Source: Streptomyces speibonae
Lineage (GTDB): Bacteria > Actinomycetota > Actinomycetes > Streptomycetales > Streptomycetaceae
NCBI GenBank assembly: GCA_000715605.1
Contig: KL568536.1
Location: 144,896-150,803, forward strand
Direction of reading: 5' to 3'
Length of the DNA: 5,908 nt
Translations under genes and position numbers: made by a program
The notes under the pieces: model-generated
Told to the model about the DNA's origin: nothing
Databases searched by the model: none
The model's input: the letters and a program-made list of their open reading frames with translations, nothing else
In this document: positions 1-5,731 of the stretch, in pieces
How the letters are laid out: every line of letters begins with the position of its first letter
How positions within the stretch are numbered: position 1 is the stretch's first letter

Positions 1-51
1 TCCGCATTGCCTCCGACCGGCTCTCACCGATCGGCGCAGTCACCAGCCTAC

Positions 52-72
52 CCGATCGACCGGGGTCGTCGG
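52..72 (-). terminator. Candidate hairpin terminator downstream of the tRNA-Gly
   Basis: Arms 52-55 plus 57-60 (CCGA, CGAC) pair with 65-68 plus 69-72 (GTCG, TCGG). This gives an 8-bp stem with one bulged T at 56 and a CGGG loop. It begins 13 bases beyond the 3' end of the minus-strand tRNA, where a terminator or processing hairpin would be expected. No T-run follows on the minus strand, which is common for Streptomyces terminators but keeps the call tentative. Confidence 0.35.
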
Positions 73-85
73 TACGGCGATGCAG

Positions 86-157
86 AGCGGGTGACAGGAA
101 TTGCACACTGCGCCTTCCCCCTGGAAGGGGGATGTTCTACTACTGAACTACACCCGC
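86..157 (-). tRNA. tRNA-Gly (anticodon TCC), atypical D- and T-loops
   Basis: The minus strand folds as a 72-nt tRNA. A perfect 7-bp acceptor stem GCGGGTG/CACCCGC (151-157 with 87-93) has discriminator T at 86. The D-stem is GTTC/GAAC. The anticodon stem TCCCC/GGGGA carries loop CTTCCAG, with anticodon TCC at 123-125 reading GGA, a glycine codon. No CCA is encoded (CTGCA follows), so the CCA must be added afterwards. Two features are abnormal. The D-loop is AGTAGTA, with A where G18 is expected. The T-loop reads G-T-G-C-A-A-T-T-C (98-106), giving GTGC in place of the nearly universal GTTC. The T-stem pairs GCAG with CTGT only if T107 is bulged. A18/G55 cannot form the normal G18-Psi55 contact. 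The intact acceptor and anticodon stems argue against a decayed pseudogene. It may serve a non-ribosomal role such as peptidoglycan bridge synthesis; that role is inference. Confidence 0.85.
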
Positions 158-207
158 ATGTACTCCGTGGACCGGGCCTTTCGGCCTTGCCCCTCGGCGT
201 GCTCCAG

Positions 208-238
208 ACTCTAGCTGATCAGCGGGGGTGCTGCGCAA
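208..238 (-). promoter_or_regulatory. Candidate promoter of the tRNA-Gly gene
   Basis: On the minus strand a -35-like TTGCGC (233-238) and a -10-like TAGAGT (208-213, fitting TAnnnT) are separated by 19 bases, slightly longer than ideal. Transcription would begin near position 201 and give a leader of about 44 nt before the tRNA. That leader contains a small GGCC-GAAA-GGCC hairpin at 175-186. The -10 match is good. The spacing and the lack of experimental data limit confidence. Confidence 0.4.
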
Positions 239-316
239 GTCGGTTGACGCACAGGGCGGGTGACCGGCCGTCGGGATCGCCCGGCCATGCGCCCCGAAGG
301 CGGCCACCCGGCCGGG

Positions 317-634
317 TCACTGCGCCGCGGCGAACGCCTCGTACACCTTCTTGGGGATGCGGCCCCGCGCGGGGACGTCCATCCGGTTCGCCTGCGCCCA
401 CGCGCGCACGGCGGACGGGTCGGGGGCGACCTGCGTCTGCCGGTAGGCCTTGCCGGAGCGCGAGCGCTTGCGGCCGGCGTCCACGTAGGGCTCGAGCGCC
501 TGCCGCAGTTTCCTGGCATTGGTTTCATTGAGGTCGATCTCGTACGACTTGCCGTCCAGTCCGAAGGCGATCGTTTCCGCCGCTTCCGAGCCGTCGATGT
601 CGTCAAAGAGAGTGACCACGACCTTCTGCGCCAC
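317..634 (-). CDS. lsrL: Lsr2-family nucleoid-associated protein (LsrL-type paralogue)
   Basis: The product is a 105-residue, basic, H-NS-like protein that binds and bridges AT-rich DNA and silences transcription. Residues 1-50 form the N-terminal oligomerisation domain typical of Lsr2, opening MAQKVVVTLFDDIDG and including LDGKSYEIDLN. A basic linker covers about 53-70. The C-terminal DNA-binding part (71-105) carries the AT-hook-like RGR at 90-92 within ARGRIPKKV. Length is close to the roughly 110 residues usual for the family. The start is GTG at 632-634, supported by a GAAGGGA ribosome site 9 bases upstream. Streptomycetes have two Lsr2-type proteins. The sequence and the position beside and divergent from purS fit the LsrL paralogue rather than Lsr2 proper, a judgement from remembered synteny. 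The AT-rich patch in its own upstream region (721-760) suggests autoregulation. No clear terminator lies between this gene and the tRNA. Confidence 0.93.
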   Translation of the reverse strand: MAQKVVVTLFDDIDGSEAAETIAFGLDGKSYEIDLNETNARKLRQALEPYVDAGRKRSRSGKAYRQTQVAPDPSAVRAWAQANRMDVPARGRIPKKVYEAFAAAQ

Positions 635-724
635 GAATATCGGTCCCTTCGTGCGAAACCTCTCGCCCGGCCGTCCTGATGACGTGCCGGTACGTCGCCG
701 AGATGTCGGCTGTCCGCCTGTAAT

Positions 725-768
725 CGGGCAAAGTATCTGCTAATGACAATTCATTTGTACAGTGCCCG
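725..768 (-). promoter_or_regulatory. AT-rich dyad region and candidate promoter upstream of lsrL
   Basis: About 14 of 20 bases at 741-760 are A or T, which stands out in this GC-rich DNA. Two inverted repeats are nested: CGGGCA (725-730) with TGCCCG (763-768), and inside them AATGA (742-746) with TCATT (751-755). A minus-strand TACTTT at 730-735 fits TAnnnT and could be the -10 of lsrL, giving a leader of about 88 nt, but no good -35 accompanies it. An alternative is TTGTCA followed 17 bases later by CGATTA. Lsr2-type proteins prefer AT-rich DNA, so self-binding by LsrL is plausible. Confidence 0.4.
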
Positions 769-838
769 GCATTGGAATGTGAAGCCCGACTAAATCTGTC
801 CGCGTGTCCGCTGCGCAATAGAGATGTGCGGGCGATCG

Positions 839-858
839 CGGATCTTTCCCGGATCTTT
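839..858. repeat. Tandem direct repeat CGGATCTTT in the lsrL-purS intergenic region
   Basis: CGGATCTTT occurs at 839-847 and again at 850-858, an 11-base period or about one helical turn. The shorter CGGATC recurs at 882-887, three turns further on. The palindrome GCGATCGC (832-839) abuts the first copy. Copies on the same DNA face are typical of activator or repressor sites, but no known regulator consensus is recognised. Confidence 0.4.
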
Positions 859-901
859 TACCAGTCGCCTCCCCGCGATGCCGGATCGTGATGGTGCTCA
901 C

Positions 902-949
902 GTAGATTCCTACAACTCTACCCGCGTAGAAATTTTGTGCGGGTAGTCT
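902..949 (+). promoter_or_regulatory. Candidate operator and promoter region of purSQL
   Basis: GTAG or CTAC tetramers begin at 902, 910, 918 and 926, exactly 8 bases apart, and a fifth begins at 943. They form GTAG-N4-CTAC (902-913) and TCTAC-N4-GTAGA (917-930). A larger inverted repeat, CTACCCGC (918-925) with GCGGGTAG (939-946), has a 13-base AT-rich centre. TAGTCT (944-949) fits a TAnnnT -10 and overlaps its right arm. Transcription would then start near 956, about 30 bases before purS. TAGATT (903-908) is an alternative -10. No convincing -35 is seen. The dyads make purine- or stress-responsive control plausible; the regulator is unknown. Confidence 0.42.
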
Positions 950-986
950 GAAGGAACCTGCTCAGCACCACACACCGGGAGTGCCA

Positions 987-1250
987 GTGGCACGCGTCGT
1001 AGTCGACGTCATGCTCAAGCCGGAGATCCTCGACCCCCAGGGCCAGGCGGTGCAGCGCGCACTGCCGCGACTGGGTTTCGAAGGGATCTCGGACGTCCGC
1101 CAGGGAAAGCGATTCGAACTGGAAGTTGACGGGCCGGTCGACGAGGCCGCGCTCGCCCGTATCCACGATCTTGCGGAATCCTTCCTCGCCAACACCGTGA
1201 TCGAGGACTTCACCGTACGGGTCGAGGAAGTCGCGGAGGCCGCGAAGTGA
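987..1250 (+). CDS. purS: Phosphoribosylformylglycinamidine synthase subunit PurS
   Basis: PurS is the 87-residue structural subunit of the three-part FGAM synthase. It bridges the glutaminase PurQ and the synthetase PurL and helps pass ammonia to the PurL active site in the cytoplasm. The whole length is the PurS fold, with the family signature [11 protein letters not shown] near residues 9-19, then [11 protein letters not shown], and a C-terminal acidic helix ending EEVAEAAK. The GTG at 987 is preferred over the in-frame GTG at 981. GGGAG at 977-981 lies five bases before 987 but would abut or overlap the earlier start, and PurS proteins typically begin M-A-R-V-V-V. The stop codon overlaps the purQ start (GTGA), so the two are translationally coupled. 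It is the first gene of the purSQL operon. Confidence 0.95.
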   Translation: MARVVVDVMLKPEILDPQGQAVQRALPRLGFEGISDVRQGKRFELEVDGPVDEAALARIHDLAESFLANTVIEDFTVRVEEVAEAAK

Positions 1251-1951
1251 CCGCTCGTATTGGCGTCGTCACTTTCCCGGGCAGCCTCGACGACCGGGAC
1301 ACCCGGCGCGCGATCCGTGTCGCCGGCGCCGAACCCGTCGCCCTCTGGCACAAGGACAAGGACCTCAAACAGGTCGACGCCGTGGTGCTCTGCGGTGGTT
1401 TCTCGTACGGCGACTATCTGCGCGCCGGAGCCATCGCGCGCTTCTCGCCGGTGATGGGCACCGTCATCGACCAGGCCAGGGCCGGACTGCCGGTGCTCGG
1501 CATCTGCAACGGCTTCCAGATCCTCACCGAGGCGCACCTGCTCCCCGGCGCGATGCTGGGCAACGACCACCTGCACTTCATCTGCCGCGACCAGAAGCTG
1601 CGGGTGGAGAACGCGGAGACCGCCTGGACCACCGACTACACGGCCGGCCAGGAGATCCACATCCCGCTGAAGAACATGGACGGCCGCTACGTCGCCGACC
1701 GGCGGACCCTGGACGAGCTGGAGGCCGAGGGCCGCGTCGCCTTCCGCTACGTGGCCCGCGGCGAAGCCGCTGACGGATGTGGCAACCCGAACGGCTCGCT
1801 CAACGACATCGCCGGCATCTCCAACGCCGCCGGCAACGTCGTCGGCCTGATGCCGCACCCCGAGCACGCCGTCGATCCGCTGATCGGTACGGGCCGTACC
1901 GACGGCCTGCCGTTCTTCACGTCGATCCTCAAGAAGCTGGTCAACGCATGA
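1247..1951 (+). CDS. purQ: Phosphoribosylformylglycinamidine synthase subunit PurQ (glutaminase)
   Basis: PurQ is a class I glutamine amidotransferase that hydrolyses glutamine and supplies ammonia to PurL for conversion of FGAR to FGAM. The 234-residue protein is one amidotransferase domain. The nucleophile is Cys87 in LGICNGFQ, and the rest of the triad is His204 and Glu206 in MPHPEH. The N-terminal IGVVTFPGS and the [14 protein letters not shown] motif (about 49-61) are typical of PurQ. All catalytic residues are intact and the length is normal for the free-standing form. The GTG start overlaps the purS stop by four bases and has its own strong GGAGG at 1235-1239, seven bases upstream. The gene ends in an ATGA overlap with purL. 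Confidence 0.97.
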   Translation: MTARIGVVTFPGSLDDRDTRRAIRVAGAEPVALWHKDKDLKQVDAVVLCGGFSYGDYLRAGAIARFSPVMGTVIDQARAGLPVLGICNGFQILTEAHLLPGAMLGNDHLHFICRDQKLRVENAETAWTTDYTAGQEIHIPLKNMDGRYVADRRTLDELEAEGRVAFRYVARGEAADGCGNPNGSLNDIAGISNAAGNVVGLMPHPEHAVDPLIGTGRTDGLPFFTSILKKLVNA

Positions 1952-4206
1952 GCCGCACGCCCCTGGACACCGTCGAGCACGCGGCCGCCACGCCCGACGT
2001 CGAGCTCCCCTGGGCAGAACTGGGCCTCAAGAAGGACGAGTACGAGCGGATCGTCGAGATCCTCGGCCGCCGCCCGACCGGCGCCGAGCTCGCCATGTAC
2101 TCCGTCATGTGGTCCGAGCACTGCTCGTACAAGAGCAGCAAGGTCCACCTGCGCCAGTTCGGCGAGAAGGCCCCCGAGTCCGACGCCCTCCTCGTCGGCA
2201 TCGGCGAGAACGCCGGTGTCGTCGACGTCGGCCAGGGCTACGCGGTCACCTTCAAGGTCGAGTCGCACAACCACCCCTCCTACGTCGAGCCCTACCAGGG
2301 CGCGGCCACGGGCGTCGGCGGCATCGTCCGCGACATCATCGCCATGGGCGCCCGCCCGGTCGCGGTCGTGGACCCCTTGCGCTTCGGCGCCGCGGACCAC
2401 CCCGACACCAAGCGCGTCCTGCCGGGCGTGGTCGCCGGCATCGGCGGGTACGGCAACTGCCTGGGCCTGCCCAACATCGGCGGCGAGGTCGTCTTCGACG
2501 CCTGCTACCAGGGCAACCCGCTGGTCAACGCCGGTGCCATCGGCGTCATGCGGCACGAGGACATCCACCTCGCCAAGGCGTCCGGCGCGGGGAACAAGGT
2601 CATCCTGTACGGGGCCCGGACCGGCGGCGACGGCATCGGCGGCGCGTCGATCCTCGCCTCCGAGACCTTCGACGACGCCAAGCCGTCGAAGCGGCCCGCC
2701 GTGCAGGTCGGCGACCCCTTCCAGGAGAAGCTCCTCATCGAGTGCACCCTCGAGGCGTTCGCCGAGAAGCTCGTCGTCGGCATCCAGGACCTGGGCGCCG
2801 CCGGTCTGTCCTGCGCCACCTCCGAGCTGGCCTCCAACGGCTCCGGCGGCATGCGCGTGACGCTGGACGACGTCCCCCTGCGCGACTCCACGCTCTCGCC
2901 CGAGGAGATCCTCATGAGCGAGTCGCAGGAGCGCATGTGCGCGGTCGTGGAGCCCGACAAGGTCGACCGCTTCCTCGCGATCTGCGACAAGTGGGACGTC
3001 ATCGCCACCGTCATCGGCGAGGTGACCGACGGCGACCGGCTGGAGATCTTCTGGCACGGCGGCAAGATCGTCGACGTCGACCCGCGCACCGTCGCCCACG
3101 ACGGCCCGGTCTACGAGCGCCCCTACGCCCGCCCGTCCTGGCAGGACGAGCTCCAGGCGGACGACGCGAACACGCTGCCCCGCCCGCGGACGGGCGAGGA
3201 GCTGAAGGAGCAGGTCCGCACGCTGGTCGGCTCGCCCAACCAGGCGTCCAAGCAGTGGATCACCCAGCAGTACGACCACTTCGTGCAGGGCAACACCGTG
3301 CTGGCCCAGCCCGAGGACTCCGGCATGATCCGCGTCGACGAGGAGTCGGGGCTCGGCGTCGCGATCGCCACCGACGGCAACGGCCGCTACGCCAAGCTCG
3401 ACCCGTACACGGGCGCGCAGCTGGCCCTCGCGGAGGCGTACCGCAACGTGGCGACGACCGGCGCCAAGCCGCTGGCCGTCTCGGACTGCCTGAACTTCGG
3501 CTCGCCGGAGGACCCGGCCGTCATGTGGCAGTTCGCGGAGGCGGTACGCGGTCTGGCGGACGGCTGTCAGCAGCTCGGGACGCCGGTGACCGGCGGCAAT
3601 GTCTCGCTCTACAACCAGACGGGCGAGGCCGCCATCCACCCGACGCCGGTGGTCGCGGTCCTCGGTGTCATCGACGACGTGGCCCGCCGCACCCCGGTCG
3701 CCTTCCAGGAGGAGGGCCAGCTGCTGTACCTCCTCGGCGACACCCGTGAGGAGTTCGGCGGCTCGGCCTGGGCCCAGGTGGTCCACGACCACCTCGGCGG
3801 CCTGCCCCCGAAGGTCGACCTGGAGCGTGAGCGGCTGCTGGGCGAGATCCTGATCTCCGCCTCCCGCGACGGCATGATCGACTCCGCGCACGACCTGTCG
3901 GACGGCGGTCTGATCCAGGCGGTCGTCGAGTCGGCGCTGCTCGGCGGCAAGGGCGCGCGTCTGGTGGTGCCCGACGGGCTCGACGCGTTCACCTTCCTGT
4001 TCTCCGAGTCGGCCGGCCGCGCGGTCGTCGCCGTGCCGCGCTCGGAGGAGGTCCGCTTCAACGACATGTGCGGTGCGCGCGGCCTGCCGGCCACCCGCAT
4101 CGGCGTCGTGGACGGTGACACGGTCGAGGTGCAGGGCGAGTTCGCCCTCTCCCTCGCCGAACTCCGCGAGGTCCACGAGGCGACGATTCCGGCCCTGCTG
4201 GCCTGA
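1948..4206 (+). CDS. purL: Phosphoribosylformylglycinamidine synthase subunit PurL (small type)
   Basis: PurL is the ATP-dependent synthetase of the complex, joining ammonia to FGAR to give FGAM in step 4 of purine synthesis. The 752-residue protein is the short PurL that needs separate PurS and PurQ, not the roughly 1300-residue fused enzyme. It has the duplicated AIRS-like architecture. The first half carries SEHCSYKS (56-64), ESHNHPS (105-111, with the acidic and histidine residues used in catalysis and metal binding), [10 protein letters not shown] (225-234) and [18 protein letters not shown] (281-298). The second half carries TGGNVSLYN (548-556) and a later DLSDGG motif. No truncation or frameshift is seen. 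The start is the ATG overlapping the purQ stop. Only a weak AAGAAG ribosome site precedes it, so translation probably depends on coupling. A strong hairpin follows the stop. Confidence 0.97.
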   Translation: MSRTPLDTVEHAAATPDVELPWAELGLKKDEYERIVEILGRRPTGAELAMYSVMWSEHCSYKSSKVHLRQFGEKAPESDALLVGIGENAGVVDVGQGYAVTFKVESHNHPSYVEPYQGAATGVGGIVRDIIAMGARPVAVVDPLRFGAADHPDTKRVLPGVVAGIGGYGNCLGLPNIGGEVVFDACYQGNPLVNAGAIGVMRHEDIHLAKASGAGNKVILYGARTGGDGIGGASILASETFDDAKPSKRPAVQVGDPFQEKLLIECTLEAFAEKLVVGIQDLGAAGLSCATSELASNGSGGMRVTLDDVPLRDSTLSPEEILMSESQERMCAVVEPDKVDRFLAICDKWDVIATVIGEVTDGDRLEIFWHGGKIVDVDPRTVAHDGPVYERPYARPSWQDELQADDANTLPRPRTGEELKEQVRTLVGSPNQASKQWITQQYDHFVQGNTVLAQPEDSGMIRVDEESGLGVAIATDGNGRYAKLDPYTGAQLALAEAYRNVATTGAKPLAVSDCLNFGSPEDPAVMWQFAEAVRGLADGCQQLGTPVTGGNVSLYNQTGEAAIHPTPVVAVLGVIDDVARRTPVAFQEEGQLLYLLGDTREEFGGSAWAQVVHDHLGGLPPKVDLERERLLGEILISASRDGMIDSAHDLSDGGLIQAVVESALLGGKGARLVVPDGLDAFTFLFSESAGRAVVAVPRSEEVRFNDMCGARGLPATRIGVVDGDTVEVQGEFALSLAELREVHEATIPALLA

Positions 4207-4232
4207 CCGTCCGCCTCTCGCACCCTCCCGCA

Positions 4233-4266
4233 CGCAGCCCCGCCCGGTCCGCCGGGCGGGGCTGCG
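4233..4266 (+). terminator. Strong hairpin terminator of the purSQL operon
   Basis: Bases 4233-4247 and 4252-4266 are perfectly complementary, a 15-bp GC-rich stem with a four-base TCCG loop. It starts 27 bases after the purL stop. No T-run follows, as is usual for streptomycete terminators. It separates the purine operon from the regulator gene downstream. Confidence 0.85.
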
Positions 4267-4307
4267 GCGTGTTCCGGGACCGTGCGGCCGTGCTCGTCCA
4301 CAGGGTC

Positions 4308-4336
4308 TTGCGCGGGATTACGTAGTTACGTAATCT
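4308..4336 (+). promoter_or_regulatory. Candidate promoter giving a leaderless regulator mRNA
   Basis: TTGCGC (4308-4313) and TAATCT (4331-4336, fitting TAnnnT) are separated by an ideal 17 bases. The -10 ends seven bases before the GTG at 4344. Transcription would therefore begin at or within a base of the start codon, and no Shine-Dalgarno sequence is present. This is the usual arrangement for actinobacterial leaderless transcripts. Confidence 0.7.
4316..4335. promoter_or_regulatory. Perfect 9+9 bp palindromic operator
   Basis: GATTACGTA (4316-4324) and TACGTAATC (4327-4335) are exact reverse complements separated by GT. The element fills most of the -35/-10 spacer and all but the last base of the -10, so a bound dimer would block RNA polymerase. 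Its AT-rich composition stands out against the GC-rich surroundings. The winged-helix protein encoded immediately downstream is the obvious candidate ligand, by autorepression; that link is inference. Confidence 0.75.
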
Positions 4337-4343
4337 CGAACCT

Positions 4344-4844
4344 GTGGAACTCGAAGAGCGAATGACGAGCCTTGAGCGCCGGCTGGCGGCGCTCGAGGCG
4401 ACGGAGCGGGCCGCCCCTCGCTTCGGTGAGGGCGACTTCTGGGCCCTGGAAGGGCTGAAGCAGCAGCTCGCCGAGCTGAGAGCGGAGGACGGAGGAGTGC
4501 TGTTCACCGGAGCGGTCCGGATGCCGACCGGAGAGCAGTACGAGTGGCAGCACGGCGCGCTCACCGAAGGGCTGCTGAACATCGAGTGGCCGGAGGCCGC
4601 CGACGCGCTCGCCGCACTCGGCCATCCCGTGCGGCTCCGCCTGCTGCGCGAGATAGTCGGCGGCCGGCGCAGCGCCGCGGAGCTGGCGGAACTGGAGGGG
4701 ATCGGCACCACCGGCCAGATCTACCACCATCTGCGCCAGCTCACCGGCACCGGCTGGCTGCACACCACCGGCCGCGGCCGCTACGAGGTGCCGCCCGGCC
4801 GGGTCGTACCACTGCTGGTGACGCTGTCGGCGGCGCGCCCCTGA
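4344..4844 (+). CDS. ArsR-like winged-helix transcriptional regulator
   Basis: This 166-residue cytoplasmic protein is a probable DNA-binding repressor. Residues 1-22 are charged and heptad-like (LEERMTSLERRLAALEA), a likely short coiled coil for dimerisation. Residues 27-80 form a middle segment I do not recognise. Residues 84-155 are a winged-helix domain of ArsR type, with the hallmark ALGHPVRLRLLREI (91-104), a recognition helix around GTTGQIYHHLRQL (121-133) and a wing around TTGRGRYEVPP. There is no cysteine, so metal sensing by thiolates as in classical ArsR/SmtB is unlikely. The GTG at 4344 is chosen because the -10 lies seven bases upstream, which implies a leaderless mRNA; the ATG at 4362 is the alternative. 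It lies 33 bases before the M23 peptidase gene, probably in one transcript, and probably represses both through the palindrome over its promoter. The inducing signal is unknown. Confidence 0.85.
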   Translation: MELEERMTSLERRLAALEATERAAPRFGEGDFWALEGLKQQLAELRAEDGGVLFTGAVRMPTGEQYEWQHGALTEGLLNIEWPEAADALAALGHPVRLRLLREIVGGRRSAAELAELEGIGTTGQIYHHLRQLTGTGWLHTTGRGRYEVPPGRVVPLLVTLSAARP

Positions 4845-4877
4845 CCGCCGCCCGGCACCGAGGACAAGGGGGAGACC

Positions 4878-5714
4878 ATGTCCGCACGCAAACTCGCCAT
4901 GGCCGCGTTCCGCGGCCTCCAGCTCGCCTTCATCGGGCTGGTGATCGCCCACATCGCCTTCGGCTGGGACCACAGCATCTGGTGGAACCTGCTGCCCCTG
5001 GGCCTGGCGTACGCCCTGATCATCACGGTGAACCGGTGGGGCGGCGCCCCGGACGCCCCGCGTGCCGCCCGCGAGCCCGTCGAGGTCGCCCCGCCCGTCA
5101 CCGGCCGATGGTCCGCGCTGAACAGCCCGGCCGACCGCACCCCGAGCCACGGTGTCCACGCCTACGGCCAGACCTACGCCATCGACCTCGTCGCCGAGCC
5201 CGAGCCGGGCGCCCGCCCCCGGTTCTCCCTCCTGTGGCCGCTCGCCCGCCGCAGCTCCGCCTTCCCCGCGTACGGCGCCCCGCTGCACGCGGTCGCCGAC
5301 GCCACGGTCGTGCGGGCCGACGACCGGCAGCGCGACCATCTCAGCCGCACCTCCCTGCCCACGCTGCTGTACCTGATGCTGATCGAGGGATCGCTGCGCG
5401 AGCTGTCCGGGGTCCGCAGGATCCTCGGCAACCACCTCGTGCTGGACCTCGGCGACGGTACGTACGCGGCCTACGCCCACCTGCGGCGCGGTTCGCTCAC
5501 CGTCCGCGAGGGGGAGAAGGTGCGCGCCGGCCAGACCCTCGCCCGGGTCGGCAACTCCGGCAACTCCACGGAGCCGCATCTGCACTTCCAGCTCATGGAC
5601 GGCCCCGACCCGGACACCGCGCGGGGCATACCGTTCGCCTGGCACGGCATGCCCGTCCCCCGCAACGGCGAGGTGTTCGACGTCCCCGGTCCGGCTCCGG
5701 CCGTGTCCGCGTGA
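4878..5714 (+). CDS. Membrane-anchored M23 family metallopeptidase
   Basis: This 278-residue protein has two N-terminal hydrophobic helices (about 13-30 and 34-51), a short linker, and an M23 (LytM/lysostaphin-like) zinc peptidase domain from about 75 to 268. The zinc and catalytic set looks complete. His91 or His94 pairs with Asp103 in the YAIDL motif. His201 lies in YAHL, and His234 and His236 form the HLH motif after GNSGNSTEP. M23 enzymes cleave peptidoglycan peptide cross-bridges, so a cell-wall substrate is likely. An insertion between about 108 and 180 separates the first ligands from the rest. The start is well supported by a GGGGGAG ribosome site at 4868-4874. No cleavable signal peptide is evident. 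By the positive-inside rule two helices would return the catalytic domain to the cytoplasm, which is odd for a wall enzyme. It follows the ArsR-like gene by 33 bases and is probably co-transcribed with it. Confidence 0.88.
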   Translation: MSARKLAMAAFRGLQLAFIGLVIAHIAFGWDHSIWWNLLPLGLAYALIITVNRWGGAPDAPRAAREPVEVAPPVTGRWSALNSPADRTPSHGVHAYGQTYAIDLVAEPEPGARPRFSLLWPLARRSSAFPAYGAPLHAVADATVVRADDRQRDHLSRTSLPTLLYLMLIEGSLRELSGVRRILGNHLVLDLGDGTYAAYAHLRRGSLTVREGEKVRAGQTLARVGNSGNSTEPHLHFQLMDGPDPDTARGIPFAWHGMPVPRNGEVFDVPGPAPAVSA

Positions 5715-5719
5715 CGGCC

Positions 5720-5725
5720 TAGGCT
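5720..5725 (+). promoter_or_regulatory. Candidate -10 for a leaderless downstream gene
   Basis: TAGGCT fits TAnnnT and ends six bases before the ATG at 5732, with no Shine-Dalgarno sequence between. This spacing predicts a leaderless transcript. No recognisable -35 is present, which is frequent in Streptomyces, so the call rests on the -10 and its position. Confidence 0.45.
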
Positions 5726-5731
5726 GCCGCC

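Noticed and set aside
86..157. tRNA-Gly as a simple pseudogene
   Set aside because: The 7-bp acceptor stem, D-stem and anticodon stem are all perfect and U33 is kept. The changes are confined to positions that make one tertiary contact, which fits specialisation better than decay, though decay cannot be excluded from one sequence.
264..317. GC-rich inverted repeats after lsrL as a terminator (266-286 and the ACCCGGCCGGGT palindrome at 306-317)
   Set aside because: The first stem has a three-base bulge. The second has no real loop and overlaps the stop codon. Such short GC palindromes are expected by chance at this base composition.
7..531. Plus-strand open frame across the tRNA and lsrL
   Set aside because: It runs through a tRNA and antisense to lsrL, is rich in Arg/Pro/Ser, and has no recognisable domain.
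981..1250. Longer purS form starting at GTG 981
   Set aside because: The GGGAG ribosome site at 977-981 overlaps this codon but is correctly spaced for GTG 987, which gives the typical PurS N-terminus.
1747..4233. Very long open frame on the minus strand opposite purQ/purL (828 codons)
   Set aside because: It mirrors the codon structure of purL in GC-rich DNA. Its product is low-complexity (V, A, G, R, D, L) and it overlaps a complete, well-recognised gene.
5458..5465. GTACGTAC palindrome inside the M23 gene, resembling the core of the 4316-4335 operator
   Set aside because: It shares only the short TACGTA core, lies within coding sequence, and lacks the flanking arms.
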